Shown here: positions 42,453-53,800 of the stretch, one piece after another
How the letters are laid out: each line of letters opens with the position of its first letter
Position numbering within the stretch: position 1 is the first letter of the stretch
Assembly (NCBI GenBank): GCA_905250075.1
Contig: CAJNOP010000001.1
Coordinates: forward strand, 400,553 to 464,552
Reading direction: 5' to 3'
DNA length: 64,000 nucleotides
Source of the DNA: Rotaria sp. Silwood1
Lineage: Eukaryota; Rotifera; Eurotatoria; Philodinida; Philodinidae
Notes under the pieces: model-generated
Seen by the model: the letters and a program-made list of their open reading frames with translations, nothing else
What the model was told of the DNA's origin: nothing
Database searches by the model: none
Program-made: the position numbers and the translations under genes

Positions 42453-44330
42453 TAGTGAATGTACTGAATTCAAGGTATCCATGTACTAGGTCATTTGTCA
42501 GCAGGGTACTTTTTGAGTATCTTGTTATCAGTAGGTCAACAGATCTAGGTTGAGTACCCTACTGAAAATCGTCTCACGAGGGAATGAAAAGAGTTCACTT
42601 ACATAAACCTGTATATTGGTATTTGTATTAAGGGGGGAGGCTGAGCCCCCCTCCTCACCTGTCAATTTTTCTCAACAATTTATAGAGCTTGTCAAACTAC
42701 ATATATCCTGAAATTTTTATGACGTTCTGCTTCATTTTGCTAGAGTTATGTCTTCCGCAAGCTAAAAGTCGTTTTGGACCTCATACCACTATAAAATTTC
42801 GAAAATTTTTCGAATAAAAGATTTTAACCTAATTTTTCAATATTTTGATAGAGCATCAAGAGTTGTATATATATCCTGAAAATTTTACAATTATACAATG
42901 AGTATTCTATGAGAAACAAAGATTTTTCTATAAACGTACATTTTACCTGTTCAATAGTATATTTGGAAAACCTTGCCAACAATTCCAAAACTATGGTAGG
43001 TTACCATCAAAATCTGTTCTTACCAAAAGATGTGCTACTCAATTCTGGATGTAGTAAGCAGAGTAGCATTTTCATTTTCAGAATAAAATCCTTACAAAAA
43101 ACGAATTTTTCTATAGCAGTTCAAAATACTAAAAAAAAACGCATTTATTTAACTATTTTGACTAGTATAGCTTTATTTACAGGCAAAATGAATGTCATAT
43201 TTGAAATCATCATAAAAGACTGAGTCGATTGACATATGTTTTAATGAAAAATAAATTTCGTCAAAATTTTACCCTGGGGGAGACCACGGACGAAATTTCT
43301 AAAAAAAGAGCTGGAGGGGGTACAGATGAAATTTTGACAAAATTTATTTTTCATTAAAACATATGTCAATCGACTCAGTTTTTTATGATGATTTCAAATA
43401 TGACATTCATTTTGCCTGTAAATAAAGCTATACTAGTCAAAATAGTTAAATAAGTGCGTTTTTTGTACGGATTTTATTCTGAAAATGAAAATGCTACTCT
43501 GCTTACTACATCCAGAATTGAGTAGCACATCTTTTGGTAAGAACAGATTTTTATGATAACCTACCATAGTTTTGGAATTTTTGGCAAGGTTTTCTAAAAA
43601 TACTATTGAACAGGTAAAATGTACGTTTATAGAAAAGTCTTTGTTTCTCATAGAATACTCATTGTATAATTGTAAAATTTTCAGGATATATACAACTCTT
43701 GATGCTCTATCAAAATATTGAAAAATTAGGTTAAAATCTTTTATTCGAAAAATTTTCGAAATTTGATAGTGGTATGAGATCCAAAACGACTTTTAGCTTG
43801 CGGAAGGCATAACTCTGGCAAAAAGAGGCAGAACGCCATAAAAATTTCAGGATATATGTAGTTTGACAAGCTCTATAAATTGTTGAAAAAAATTGACAGG
43901 TGAGGGAGGGTCAACTCCCCCTTAAAGGTTCGAAGAAAATCAAACGACCTAAAACTTTCACAATAAAATATTCTTACTGAAGCGTGCATCTATGTAAAGT
44001 TTAAATTCTCAAATTAGTTTCTCTGATGTTGAACTTAGACATTTACTTAAAAAATATTGTAGAAGTGCTACATCTTCATAGCAATGAACGAAGGGCACGG
44101 ACTCTTTTCACTCAAAAGTGATTGAAAAGTTAAAAATTCCTCTTGTCAATGCATGGTTACGTTCCAGATACTTGTTCACTTTCTATAGTATTCTATGAAA
44201 AATTTTTCAATCAGTTGATATACTAAATATATAGAAGTATTTTGTAGTCAAGTGCTAAAACCATGTAAAGTACTCAAAGGTTATTATAATATATTGATAG
44301 CAGAGTACCCTAAACTCAATACATTCACTA
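42453..44330. repeat. Outer inverted repeat around the foldback element
   Basis: The 25-nt sequences at 42453-42477 and 44306-44330 are reverse complements with about 20 of 25 matches (TAGTGAATGTA at each outer end). They enclose the TTAA-flanked foldback, suggesting a younger element inserted into an older one. No target duplication was identified for the outer pair. Confidence 0.4.
42628..43925. mobile_element. 1.29-kb foldback element flanked by TTAA
   Basis: The core spans 42632-43921, bounded on both sides by TTAA (42628-42631 and 43922-43925). The ends are GGGGGGAGGCTGAGC on the left and an inverted GGGGGAGTTGACC on the right. Arms 42632 to ~43270 and ~43329-43921 are reverse complements over nearly their whole length, with a central spacer of about 60 bp; the left arm has one extra ~39-bp insertion near 43103-43140. 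Mirrored open frames (42909-43223 plus and 43433-43651 minus) encode near-identical peptides, a by-product of the symmetry. No transposase. The TTAA target fits the Kolobok or piggyBac superfamilies; the G-rich ends do not decide between them. Confidence 0.85.
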
Positions 44331-44598
44331 GGGACACACATGATGTCAGTTTCACTTTGGATATTGTCTACATTACAAGATTTCGAACATATCTTATGTC
44401 TACTAATTTCAAATAACATCATACAAAATATTCTTATAGAAATCTTATCTAATGATTCATCACTCGTGACTTTGACTTCTACAAAAAGAAACCTCGATGC
44501 ATCAAATTATGATTCATATTAGTCGATATATTTCAAGCAACGTTAACTTTTACTGATGATTCATGTTATTACTCCATGCACAAGTAATCAAGAATTAG
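43926..44598. other. Intergenic region upstream of selenoprotein gene
   Basis: It contains the right outer repeat (44306-44330) and the promoter side of the deiodinase-like gene. A 60-codon frame at 44340 has no motif. Confidence 0.4.
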
Positions 44599-44606
44599 TA
44601 TAAAAA
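44599..44606 (+). promoter_or_regulatory. TATA box of deiodinase-like gene
   Basis: TATAAAAA lies 37 bp before the start ATG at 44644, which would give a very short 5' UTR. Good motif, but AT-rich context. Confidence 0.4.
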
Positions 44607-44643
44607 GACGTGAAAAGCAGAAAAAAAATACAAGAAAGTGACA

Positions 44644-45609
44644 ATGGGTATGGCACATGTAACTAGTGGTCGAGCGACATTTACCTATCAAGATTTAATA
44701 AATACAAATGTAAGAAAAAAATTCATGAAAGAATTGTAAATCTTATTGTGTTTTTTTTTGTTTTGTAATAAATAGCCATCAACAACACCTAAATCATTTA
44801 TTCCAAAAAGTCTTCTTAAACGTATGTTAATTCGTGAAAATGAATTACGTTTATCCGATGAATATCAAAAACGTTATTGCGAAGCAGAAAAGATATCCTC
44901 ATCATCATCATGGTTAAATGTAACTGATGAATTACAACGACAAATTATTCATGAATTTAATTTAGATGATGAAATGGATGATGCACTATTATGTTTACGA
45001 TGTGCAACACAAATATATCCTGATTTAAAACATATTCCACTTTATGTTCAATATAATCGAGCTAGAGATGGTGATTTAAAAATAGGTGATATTGCACCTA
45101 ATGTTCCAGTTGTTCAACTCAATGGACAACAAACTCAATTATTTGATGGATTAAAATCTTCATCAACAGTATTAATTGGTGGATCGTATTCATGACCACC
45201 ATTAAGAGCTATTATGTCTCGATTATCAGATTTATATAATGTGTATTATAAATATATTAATTTTCGTTTTATTTATATACTTGAAGCACATGCACAAGAT
45301 GAATGGCCTATTTGTAGTGCACGATGGAGTCCAACAGAAATGCCAATTCAATATAATCAAACTCATACAATTGAAGAACGCTTAGCAGTTGCGAAAGATT
45401 TTATTCGAGATTTTAGTTTTCAAATGTCTATTGTAATTGATAAACCAGAAGATAATTTATTTGAAAAATTATATTCATCATGGCCTGTTCGAATATATGT
45501 TATTGATAAAGATTATCGTTTGACATATATAGCTCAACCAAGTGAAAGTATGTTAGAATTGAATGAATTAATTGAACATTTACAATTAATTATGAAATCA
45601 AAAGAATAG
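44644..45609 (+). CDS. Iodothyronine-deiodinase-like selenoprotein (in-frame TGA = Sec)
   Basis: Two exons, 44644-44709 and 44776-45609, give 299 aa if the TGA at 45193-45195 is read as selenocysteine (residue 162). Deiodinases are thioredoxin-fold enzymes whose Sec removes iodine from thyroid hormones; invertebrate relatives may act on other substrates. The sequence before the TGA, GDIAPNVPVVQLNGQQ then TVLIGGSYS, and after it, PPLRAIMSRL, reproduces the deiodinase active-site context (…FGSCT-Sec-PP/S). IYILEAHAQDEWPI follows, corresponding to the family's YIEEAHxSDGW motif with its conserved His. The frame stays open for 138 codons past the TGA to a TAG at 45607, with coding character unchanged. 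A SECIS-like hairpin lies just downstream. The N-terminus (1-110) has no evident membrane anchor, unlike vertebrate deiodinases. Function on iodothyronines is not established. Confidence 0.88.
45193..45195 (+). other. Selenocysteine codon (TGA recoding site)
   Basis: In-frame TGA at the position of the deiodinase catalytic Sec, followed by Pro-Pro as in the family. A conventional reading would end the protein here. Confidence 0.85.
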
Positions 45610-45621
45610 GATATATATTAG

Positions 45622-45696
45622 ATGAATAATAAATGATGAGTCAATTTGAAAGTCTCTAAACAATGAGAAAAAATTGTATTCGGAGAAATTATTCAT
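45622..45696 (+). promoter_or_regulatory. SECIS element, type II
   Basis: The element starts 13 nt after the stop codon. Helix I pairs 45622-45630 with 45688-45696 (9 bp, perfect). The non-Watson-Crick quartet is TGAT (45634-45637, preceded by A) against GGAG (45682-45685). Helix II is about 10 bp, pairing 45638-45647 with 45671-45681 with one bulge. The conserved unpaired AA is at 45649-45650, about 11 nt after the quartet. A short helix III (TCTC at 45653 with GAGA at 45665) makes it type II. Drawn by hand. Confidence 0.78.
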
Positions 45697-45761
45697 TTAC
45701 ATTTTTCGTCACTATGATAATTTTACGAATCTTGAATGTTGTTTTTTTTTTGATTTGATAA

Positions 45762-45774
45762 AATAAAAAATAAA
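45762..45774 (+). terminator. Poly(A) signal of selenoprotein gene
   Basis: Two AATAAA words (45762 and 45769) lie about 155 bp after the stop, leaving the SECIS inside the 3' UTR. Confidence 0.5.
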
Positions 45775-45828
45775 GACTATGTTTGTAGTTTCAAGTATTA
45801 CAATAAAGAAAATATCTCAAAAATACTA

Positions 45829-45928
45829 NNNNNNNNNNNNNNNNNNNNNNNNNNNNNNNNNNNNNNNNNNNNNNNNNNNNNNNNNNNNNNNNNNNNNNNN
45901 NNNNNNNNNNNNNNNNNNNNNNNNNNNN
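45829..45928. other. Assembly gap (100 N)
   Basis: Run of N from 45829 to 45928, a conventional gap of unknown length. Order and distance of the two sides are therefore not certain. Confidence 0.98.
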
Positions 45929-46396
45929 GCTAAGATATTGATAATCGAGATATGCATGATGGTCTCTAACACAGAGAATACTTCTGATCTTCTTCTCAGG
46001 GAGGACACTCAAATATATTCCCTCATCAGTCAAAGTACAAAGTTCGAAAAAATTTTATTATGTACATCCCAAATGCAGTCATTGGCCGCACTGTTGGATT
46101 CCTAGTATATTCCATTAGGGAGCCGTCGATCTAGAAACGTTTTTAGCTATCTAGATGCCATGTAAAATGCAAAGATAGAAAGACTTAAATTTGTCAATGA
46201 AGTATAAATATTTGAATTTAGTACACAAAAGTTTGGCTTTTAAAACTAACTTCACTTGTTCTATATTCAATTCAATTTGAAAAAAAAAAACGACAAAACA
46301 TCTAATAGATGATTTTAAAATAGTACAAAAATTCATATTAAACAATTCAAAAGATATATTTCAAATGAAAACAAACGAAAAACAAAATAAGAAGAT

Positions 46397-49300
46397 TCAC
46401 TCCGAAAATTTCTGGAAAAGATGATTGTCGACATTTTGGTAGACTTTTTTGTTTCGAATTGATGATGATGATGATGATATTGATGATGATGAATATTTTT
46501 TATTTTTTATTTCTTTTTGTGGATAATTATAATGTAATGTAAGTTCATTACGCCATTGAGATTTAGTATTCATTAAGATTTCTAATGGTGAATATGATTT
46601 AGAATAAACATGATTAAAATCAATTCTTGACATAAATGATGTTTGACGTAAGTTATCTAATGAACATAACCGTTGATTTGGATTTTTTTCTAATAATTGT
46701 AATAATAATTCTTTTACTTGAAGTTTATTTTCAAGTGCTACTGATGGTAAATTAAATGTATGATTTAATACTTTATTTGCCATTGTCACATGATCTTTTG
46801 TTGCTGACACCGGATATTCACCAAATAAACATGCATACATAAGAATACCTAAACTCCACCAATCAACACGATGATCATATGGTCGAACACTGAGAACTTC
46901 AGGAGCAATATCTAAATTATAGAAAAAGAATATATATATATATGTATATTCTTGACTTTTTTTAATTCGTTGTTAAATTTACATTGTAATGTTCCACATA
47001 TTGTTGATGTTTTTTGTCCCAATGCAAGCCATTTTGATAGACCAAAATCAATTATTTTGATATTTCCATTTTCATCAAGTAAAATATTTTCCATTTTAAC
47101 ATCTCGATATATAATACCTTTACTATGTAAATAATCAAGCACCATAGCTACTTGAGCTATATAGATTTTGACAACTAATTGAGGAAAGCGACGTATACGT
47201 AGCCATAAAGATAATAATTCACCATTTTCTACATAATCAGTTATTATATATAAATAACGACGAGATTGCCAATAATAATGTGTATGTACAATAAATGGAT
47301 GCGAAAGACATGATTGTGCTATTGTTACTTCATCTAAAATTTTGAAAATATTTTTTACACAAAATGTTTAATATTTAGTTTTAGTTGTTCGAAACGTTCA
47401 CATATTTGACTATTGATTCTCGCATGTTTGTTAAAGAACTCATTCGTTAGTCACGAAATCTTTGTTTCTCGTTATGCTGAAGACATACGACAAAAACTAC
47501 GATAGTCGGCAAATGACATATTGCGTGTTTATAACTATTTGTATTAAAAAATTTTCTTAGTAATCCAATAGAAAATTTTCAACTAATACGTGTTATTTTT
47601 CTACTATCTTAGAAGTATAAATAATATTATCATCTAGTAGATTAAACAATATTAGCTTGTTTGACTTTTCAAAAATTTCTCAAATCGTAATCCTGAAACA
47701 AAACATAATATAATTATGAAAGATAATGCATGAATAGAATCTGTAGGAGGACTCTGTTGTTCTATTCTGAATGTCTTAATCAGAAACAATATTTCTTATG
47801 ATCATATTTCAAACATTTTAACCAATAACAACGGAACCTATCCAGGTACCAAAACGCTTTTCGAGTGAGACGATATTTGTTTTGCTAAATAGTAATGATT
47901 AATAGAAAAATCTAGAATGGTTTGGTTTTTCGGACCTTCGACATTTTACTGAACTCTTCAATTAAAAGCTGTGATCACGTGAAAAATCGACTTTCAACTT
48001 CAAATTTTGCATGAACAAACTTGTCCAATAAAATTATTTCATTTGACATATTATTGACTTTTCTATAGTATCTCCTATCCTGAGATATTCAATATTCGAA
48101 ATTTTCTCATATGTAAAAGTAGATTTTGTTCATATATCTACACCTTTAGAAAGAAAGTAGAAGAAAAGCTAAAACTTGCATAATTAATTAATACGGTTAA
48201 GAACTCTGCTCGTAATAAGGTTGAAATCTAAAGTCGATTTTTCATGTAACCATAGCTTTTCGTTGGAAAAAAAGCGTATAATATTTCGATATCTGAAGAA
48301 CGAAGGTTGGAAAAATCAAACCATTCTCGACTTCTCTTAATCACTAGTACTCATCAAATGAATGTCGTCTCGTTCGAAAAATGAATTCAGACGTCGAGAG
48401 GTTTCTTTGTAAGATTAAATTATATAAGAATTGTACATCAAAAGTCACACTTGGAACCAAACTGGCTGGTCTAGTCCAGTGAAAATGTCAAACTGACCGG
48501 TCCGATTTAGTTAAAAAACAGTTCAACTGGTTTCAAATATGTCACAATTTCTTATTTAAATAGATTATTATTTCTATGCTGTCAAATTATCGAATCTGTC
48601 AAGTTTTATTTTCTTGTTCTCTCATCAAATATTTTATAAGTAAGTTATGTCATGTTTGTGTAGAATACATTTAACATGAATACACAATAAGTCAATTTTA
48701 GTTTTGATTATTCTGAAATATATCAAACAATAGTTTCTATTATTTGAAAAAACAAAATGTGTTCTTTCTTTCGAATATTTTCATTTCAATGAAAATTTTA
48801 CCTTTGACTTGTTGAACAGCATTATCTTTCACAATTTGTGATTTACTCATTATTTTCATTGCATAAATATGTCTGTCATGTATAGAACATACTTGTATCA
48901 CATTTCCAAAGGCACCTCGCGCAATAATATCAATAACCTAGTTTAAAAAAACAATATCATATTGAATAAATTATAAAACTAATTTTATTTTATTTTTACT
49001 TCAAAATCAGCTTCTGTTATTTTTCCTTTAATAGAAAATTCGGGTAAAAAAAGTGCTTCATGACCATGAACAGGAAAATTTGTACTAGAACGTCTATATG
49101 GATTTCTCAATGATGATGTTTGATATTTTCGACGTGATTGATTTCTATATACACCTGAATGCGTACCAACATTAAATTCTTGATTAGTTTGATTTGTTAT
49201 TAATAATTCTTGACGATTATTTTCTGATGAACATATTGGAGATAAGGATAATGATGGATGAAGAAAATTAAAACTACGAGAAAATAAACTGATTGTTCGA

Positions 49301-50838
49301 TCGCCAATCGATTGAAGACTAACATTAAGATATGATGAAACTGTCTAAAGAGATGAAAAGAAACAAAAGAAAATTCCATTAATATGAAACTCTATATTTT
49401 GAGTATTCAAATAATAGTTGTGAAATATAATTGAGTTTTTATACTTCATAGTTCAAAGTTATTATGTTTTCTCTTAATTCATTCTGTTTTTCTGTCTTTC
49501 AGTTCAATCAGATTATATGTTATTCTTTATCAAGAATCGCTTTGATATTTTACTTTAAAGCTACGAAGAACAAATTGATTTCTAGTGATCTCTATCACTG
49601 AACATCACTTTTTTATCTGTTCATGTTGTATCAAAAGAAATCATCGTCAATGTTTAGAAATGAAGAAAAATCACAAAAGATCATTAAAAATCAAAAGATG
49701 TCATAGTTTTATTTTTAATCTGATTCCTGAAAATTTTCCTATCATTTAGAGTAGTTTTCATTGATTTCTAACATAGACGTTTGTTTATCCTCCTTGCTTC
49801 CAAGAGAAAGTTTAATTGCATCAACTTGAATGATTAGAAAGTCTCTTGAATTACTTTGTCCTTGCAAAAAATGGTTGCTAACTTGTTTTACAAGTGATGT
49901 ATTAAAGTAAAGAATTATCAACGAGATATTAAGATGTGAAAGATTTGAAGGACAAAAAACAATTACTCAAAATGAAGAAACAAATCCTACATAATGATTC
50001 TTGAATCGAGGACAAAAAAACTGAAGTTTTATATTTTCATCAAACTGATAACATTGAAATGTTGTCACTAAATTTATTCATATAAAATAAAAGTTCTTAA
50101 TTAAGTTTAATTGACATATGAATGCTTGTTCAACATACTAACTATATTAGCTACAATCTAAGAATAGACTATTGTTATATAAAAGAAAATCGATCAAATA
50201 TTCTTTTTAATTTTTCATCAAATAAACATTAACAATTATATTTTTACACATCAAATATTAATTAATATTTAGAACTTATTACATCGAAAATATCTTGAAA
50301 TGAAAAGCGATTTTATTTCGAATGAAAATAAAATTGTGAATTTCATCTTTTAATATGTAAATTTTTTTTTATTGCTAAACTATAAATAATATACACTTAT
50401 TCTCATATCAATGATACCAGTTTCCTTTCATGCATAGTGATTGCATTTTTCTATTAAAAGCTCTCGTGCATTATGTTCTTTTCATTTTTTTAACACTTAT
50501 GTCACAACAGGTTGTTCACTTAGAGAGAATACTCTTATCAATATGAGCATATAAATCGATCAAAAAAAAAGTAATGAAATGCAAACAAAATCACTTGAGC
50601 ATATAAATCATACCTGTGGCTTTTTTGTTTTCTTATCAAGATGTACTTGTCGCGCATGTCGACGACGAAATCTAGGTGATGGTCCATGCCTTTTAGTATT
50701 AATACTTTTATATGATGATGTATCAAATTTAGAATAAATATGGTCGCTATTTGTTATATAATAATTTGATTTTGGTTGATGAAAAGAACGTTTACTTTGA
50801 TGATTTGTTAAATGTGATGAAGAATTTTTATTGCCCAT
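46397..50838 (-). CDS. RSKR: RSKR/SgK494-like AGC protein kinase
   Basis: Five exons, 50614-50838, 49000-49344, 48802-48937, 46983-47333 and 46397-46911, join in phase for 523 aa. The start ATG at 50838 gives MGNKNSSS, a good N-myristoylation signal (Gly2, Ser6); an upstream in-frame ATG at 50883 would bury it. ALFLPEFSIKGK before the kinase domain matches human RSKR. Kinase features: Gly loop RGAFGNV (197-203), Lys218 in YAMK, YRDVKMEN with catalytic Asp313 (Tyr instead of His), DFG at 331-333, STICGTLQYIAPEVL activation segment, and VDWWSLGILMYACLFGEYPV. The C-terminal tail is Ser-rich with a GAT-repeat-encoded Ser run. No AGC hydrophobic motif is evident. Substrates of this understudied kinase are unknown. 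The third intron (47334-48801) holds a diverged inverted repeat. Confidence 0.88.
47855..48385. repeat. Diverged inverted repeat in kinase intron
   Basis: Arms at about 47855-48005 and 48225-48385 are reverse complements at roughly 70-80% by eye. Shared words include GAATGGTTTG and AAAAATCGACTTT, plus a shared CGAnnGAGACGA pattern. The spacer is about 220 bp. No coding capacity. Probably an old foldback or MITE. Target duplication not found. Confidence 0.6.
49345..50613. other. First intron of RSKR-like gene
   Basis: 1.27 kb of AT-rich DNA without recognisable features. Confidence 0.5.
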
Positions 50839-50883
50839 CGAATAATATCGATCGATAGAGCATCTTTTTTTATTGAAAATCAA

Positions 50884-53800
50884 TTCTATTCACAATATAA
50901 TCGTCATTTAGATAGATGAAATGTGACACAGATGCTTTCAATGTTTATGCTAAAAAGATAAGAGAGAAAAAGTCGAAGGACAAATGAAGTTAATGGCATT
51001 TTTTCACGTACATATATATAAACTCATACGTGAGATAGATGTTATATTGTAGATATAAAAAGTGGTTTGCCCTTTTTTTTTAAGGCTGCTCTGAGATATT
51101 ATACATATTCTCTATGTATATTTGTTGGAAGGACAAGAAAAAAGATTGTTAGTATAACAAAAAAACTGAATCCGATGATACTTCATACTTTCATTGTCAT
51201 ATGTAAAGAGAGGATCAAAGTAAAGAATTTAGTTTGTTAATAATGCTTAATAGAGAAGGATATAAAGACTCACTTAGCATGAGAACAATATAGATTTTCG
51301 TAATTGCATTCATCTTTGCGACGGCACGCACATGCTATAATGCTGTTAGTGAGGCAATTTCTTCATCCATTACTATCTATCTGCACGCGTAAGTATACAT
51401 GCTTCTCATCTCATCTCGAATAGCTCAAATCTTGTGCTTCAAGCTGATTGTTGTCATGTGTTTCGCATGCATTGGCATGAGAAATCTATGCAAGATGTTC
51501 GTTCATACACTTATATATCTTTCATTATAACTATGTGAAAGAACAACTCAGTACGTATTAATGAATATTATGCGTATCCGTTGATTAGAAAAAAAAGGAA
51601 GAAAGAGAATAGATAACAATATAGATGAACATAAACAGGTCTAGCTTCATCATCCCATCATCAATATGATGCAACCTTCGGAAATTCTGAAGTGAACTCG
51701 AAGGCAAGATGAATGTTCTTCTCGTCTATATACAACTGTCAACTGTCGATCATTATGGAAATGAATCATTCTACTTCATCATTACTTCTCAAGACACGAA
51801 CAATCATAAAACAACTATCACCAACTACACGTAATCAAATCTTTCTCATCGTAGCTTATTATTACCAAATATGTACACAGATATAAATGTACGCACGTTC
51901 TCAGTAGCTGTAGTGATCGCATTTGTTTAGAATAAAATCAATAATAACAGCTGGTACAATTACGATTTAGTAAAGCAGAAGCTATTCAAAAGCCATTATT
52001 TCGATATTGATGAGTCTTCCAAATGAATGAATGACTAATCAAGAGTCGTATCTGATATATATTAATGAAGAAAATAAAAAATCCGTGTAGAATAAATAGA
52101 AAAAGAAATGATCTTTATGAATACATACATAAGTGTTCTATTAAAGAAAAGCAAAGAACAGTATGATAATGATGAGAGCATCATTCAGCCGTTTTACTGT
52201 TTAATAATCAGGCAAACCGAAAAAGAAAAAGAACTGAATAAATAATGTGTGGGTATATGAGACCGATGCGATGCGATGTAATGCAATGACGACTGATTGC
52301 ATGTACTGATGCAGTTACCGTTTTGGCCAATATAAGAAAAAACGGGAGATGCCGCTATTTCATGGATTGAAATGTTTAATTAGTCAAATAAGTTTTCTTT
52401 CATTGTCTTTGAGAAACACTTTTCAAAAGTAAGCAGTCAACAGTATATTTTCTTCTTGCGACTTATGTCCTTGTCTTCTTTATCTATATTCATATTTATA
52501 TAAAGATCTTCTATAACATCTGTTCTCTTCTTTGGTCTAAATCTCCGTCTTTCTTATTCGATACATTGCATATTACAATGTTTTGTTTTTTATTTTAAGC
52601 ACGCTTATCTTAAGTCAATTATTACTTGTTTAAAAAGCTTTCTTTCTTATCTATCCTGTTGACTCTAACTGTCCTTTATTTATGATAAGGTTTCATGTCA
52701 AAGTTTAGTATTGCATCTGGAAGTCATGATATAATCATGCAACTCTCGGTTGATCTGCTCTATGAAACGTCTCTAAAGAATAACAGAATATTATTCTTGA
52801 CAAAATTACAAACATATGATCAAATAAAATATACAAACATATTTTTTTTATTATATGCTCTAGTGAAATAGTCAATATAACAGAGTTTGTTATAAAATCA
52901 AATGTAAACTTCCTATTGAAATAATACAACAGACGGTTTTCATGCTATCATTTGTTTATTTTATTGTTTTAATTAAAAAGTTATCAACAAAAAAAAAAGA
53001 ATTTATACAATTAACTGTTTTCTTCAAGTGAAAAAGAATTATTTCTTCTAAAGAAGACTATTTCTTATGATAATGATAATTTTTAAAGAAACATATATCA
53101 TAAAGTAATTATTAATATTTAAAAACAATAATAGAAAAGAAACAAATTATATGTTACTATCGAAGTAGTAAATGGAATAAATGCTTTTTGAATAGCCTCT
53201 TTCTTTTAATCTCTATTATACATATAATATATTATTGTTTATAAAAGAAAATTTCACCCTGTCAACACTATAGGTTATCCATATTTGATATAATTTATCT
53301 CTGCCGAGTATTATCGATGAAAAGTTTTGAAGTGCGTTCTTTTTACTAGATACTGTTCTAGTGTTTTCCTAGTATTTCATCATATTTCGTGACAAATATG
53401 ATGAAATATTACATAGATGACGTAGAAGTATCTTATCCCTTTTGACAATCCGAGTTTATGATTCTTCCTATATAAAAAAATCCATAAGTATAGTTTAACA
53501 ATGCGTAAGAATGATGTCTATAAAAAAATATATGATGCTATTACCGTGAGTGAAATATGCATTAAAAGTTGTATAATGTGATCGAAAAGAAATTTTTTTC
53601 AACGAATAAAAGAACATAGAAAAAAAGACAACCATACGGATAAGAATTGGTTCGGATGAGAGAGGTCCTTCAACTGATTAATCATTTTTGAATCGAGATT
53701 ATGTGCATCTTATGAACTCTATTTAACTCTCAATACTCTCAACAATGTTCGGACTCTTAGATTACAAGTGCAGAGATACTGTACTATTATGATAGCTATC

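Noticed and set aside
42909-43651. Mirrored open frames (104 and 72 codons) as a protein-coding pair
   Set aside because: They are the same sequence on the two arms of the foldback, with no family match and different lengths caused by a single indel. Best explained by symmetry.
45193-45195. Premature stop making the deiodinase-like gene a pseudogene
   Set aside because: The stop sits at the family's Sec position, the frame stays open to a natural end, and a SECIS follows.
45935-46130. Coding sequence spanning the N gap
   Set aside because: The open frame is created by the Ns; flanking sequence has no coding character.
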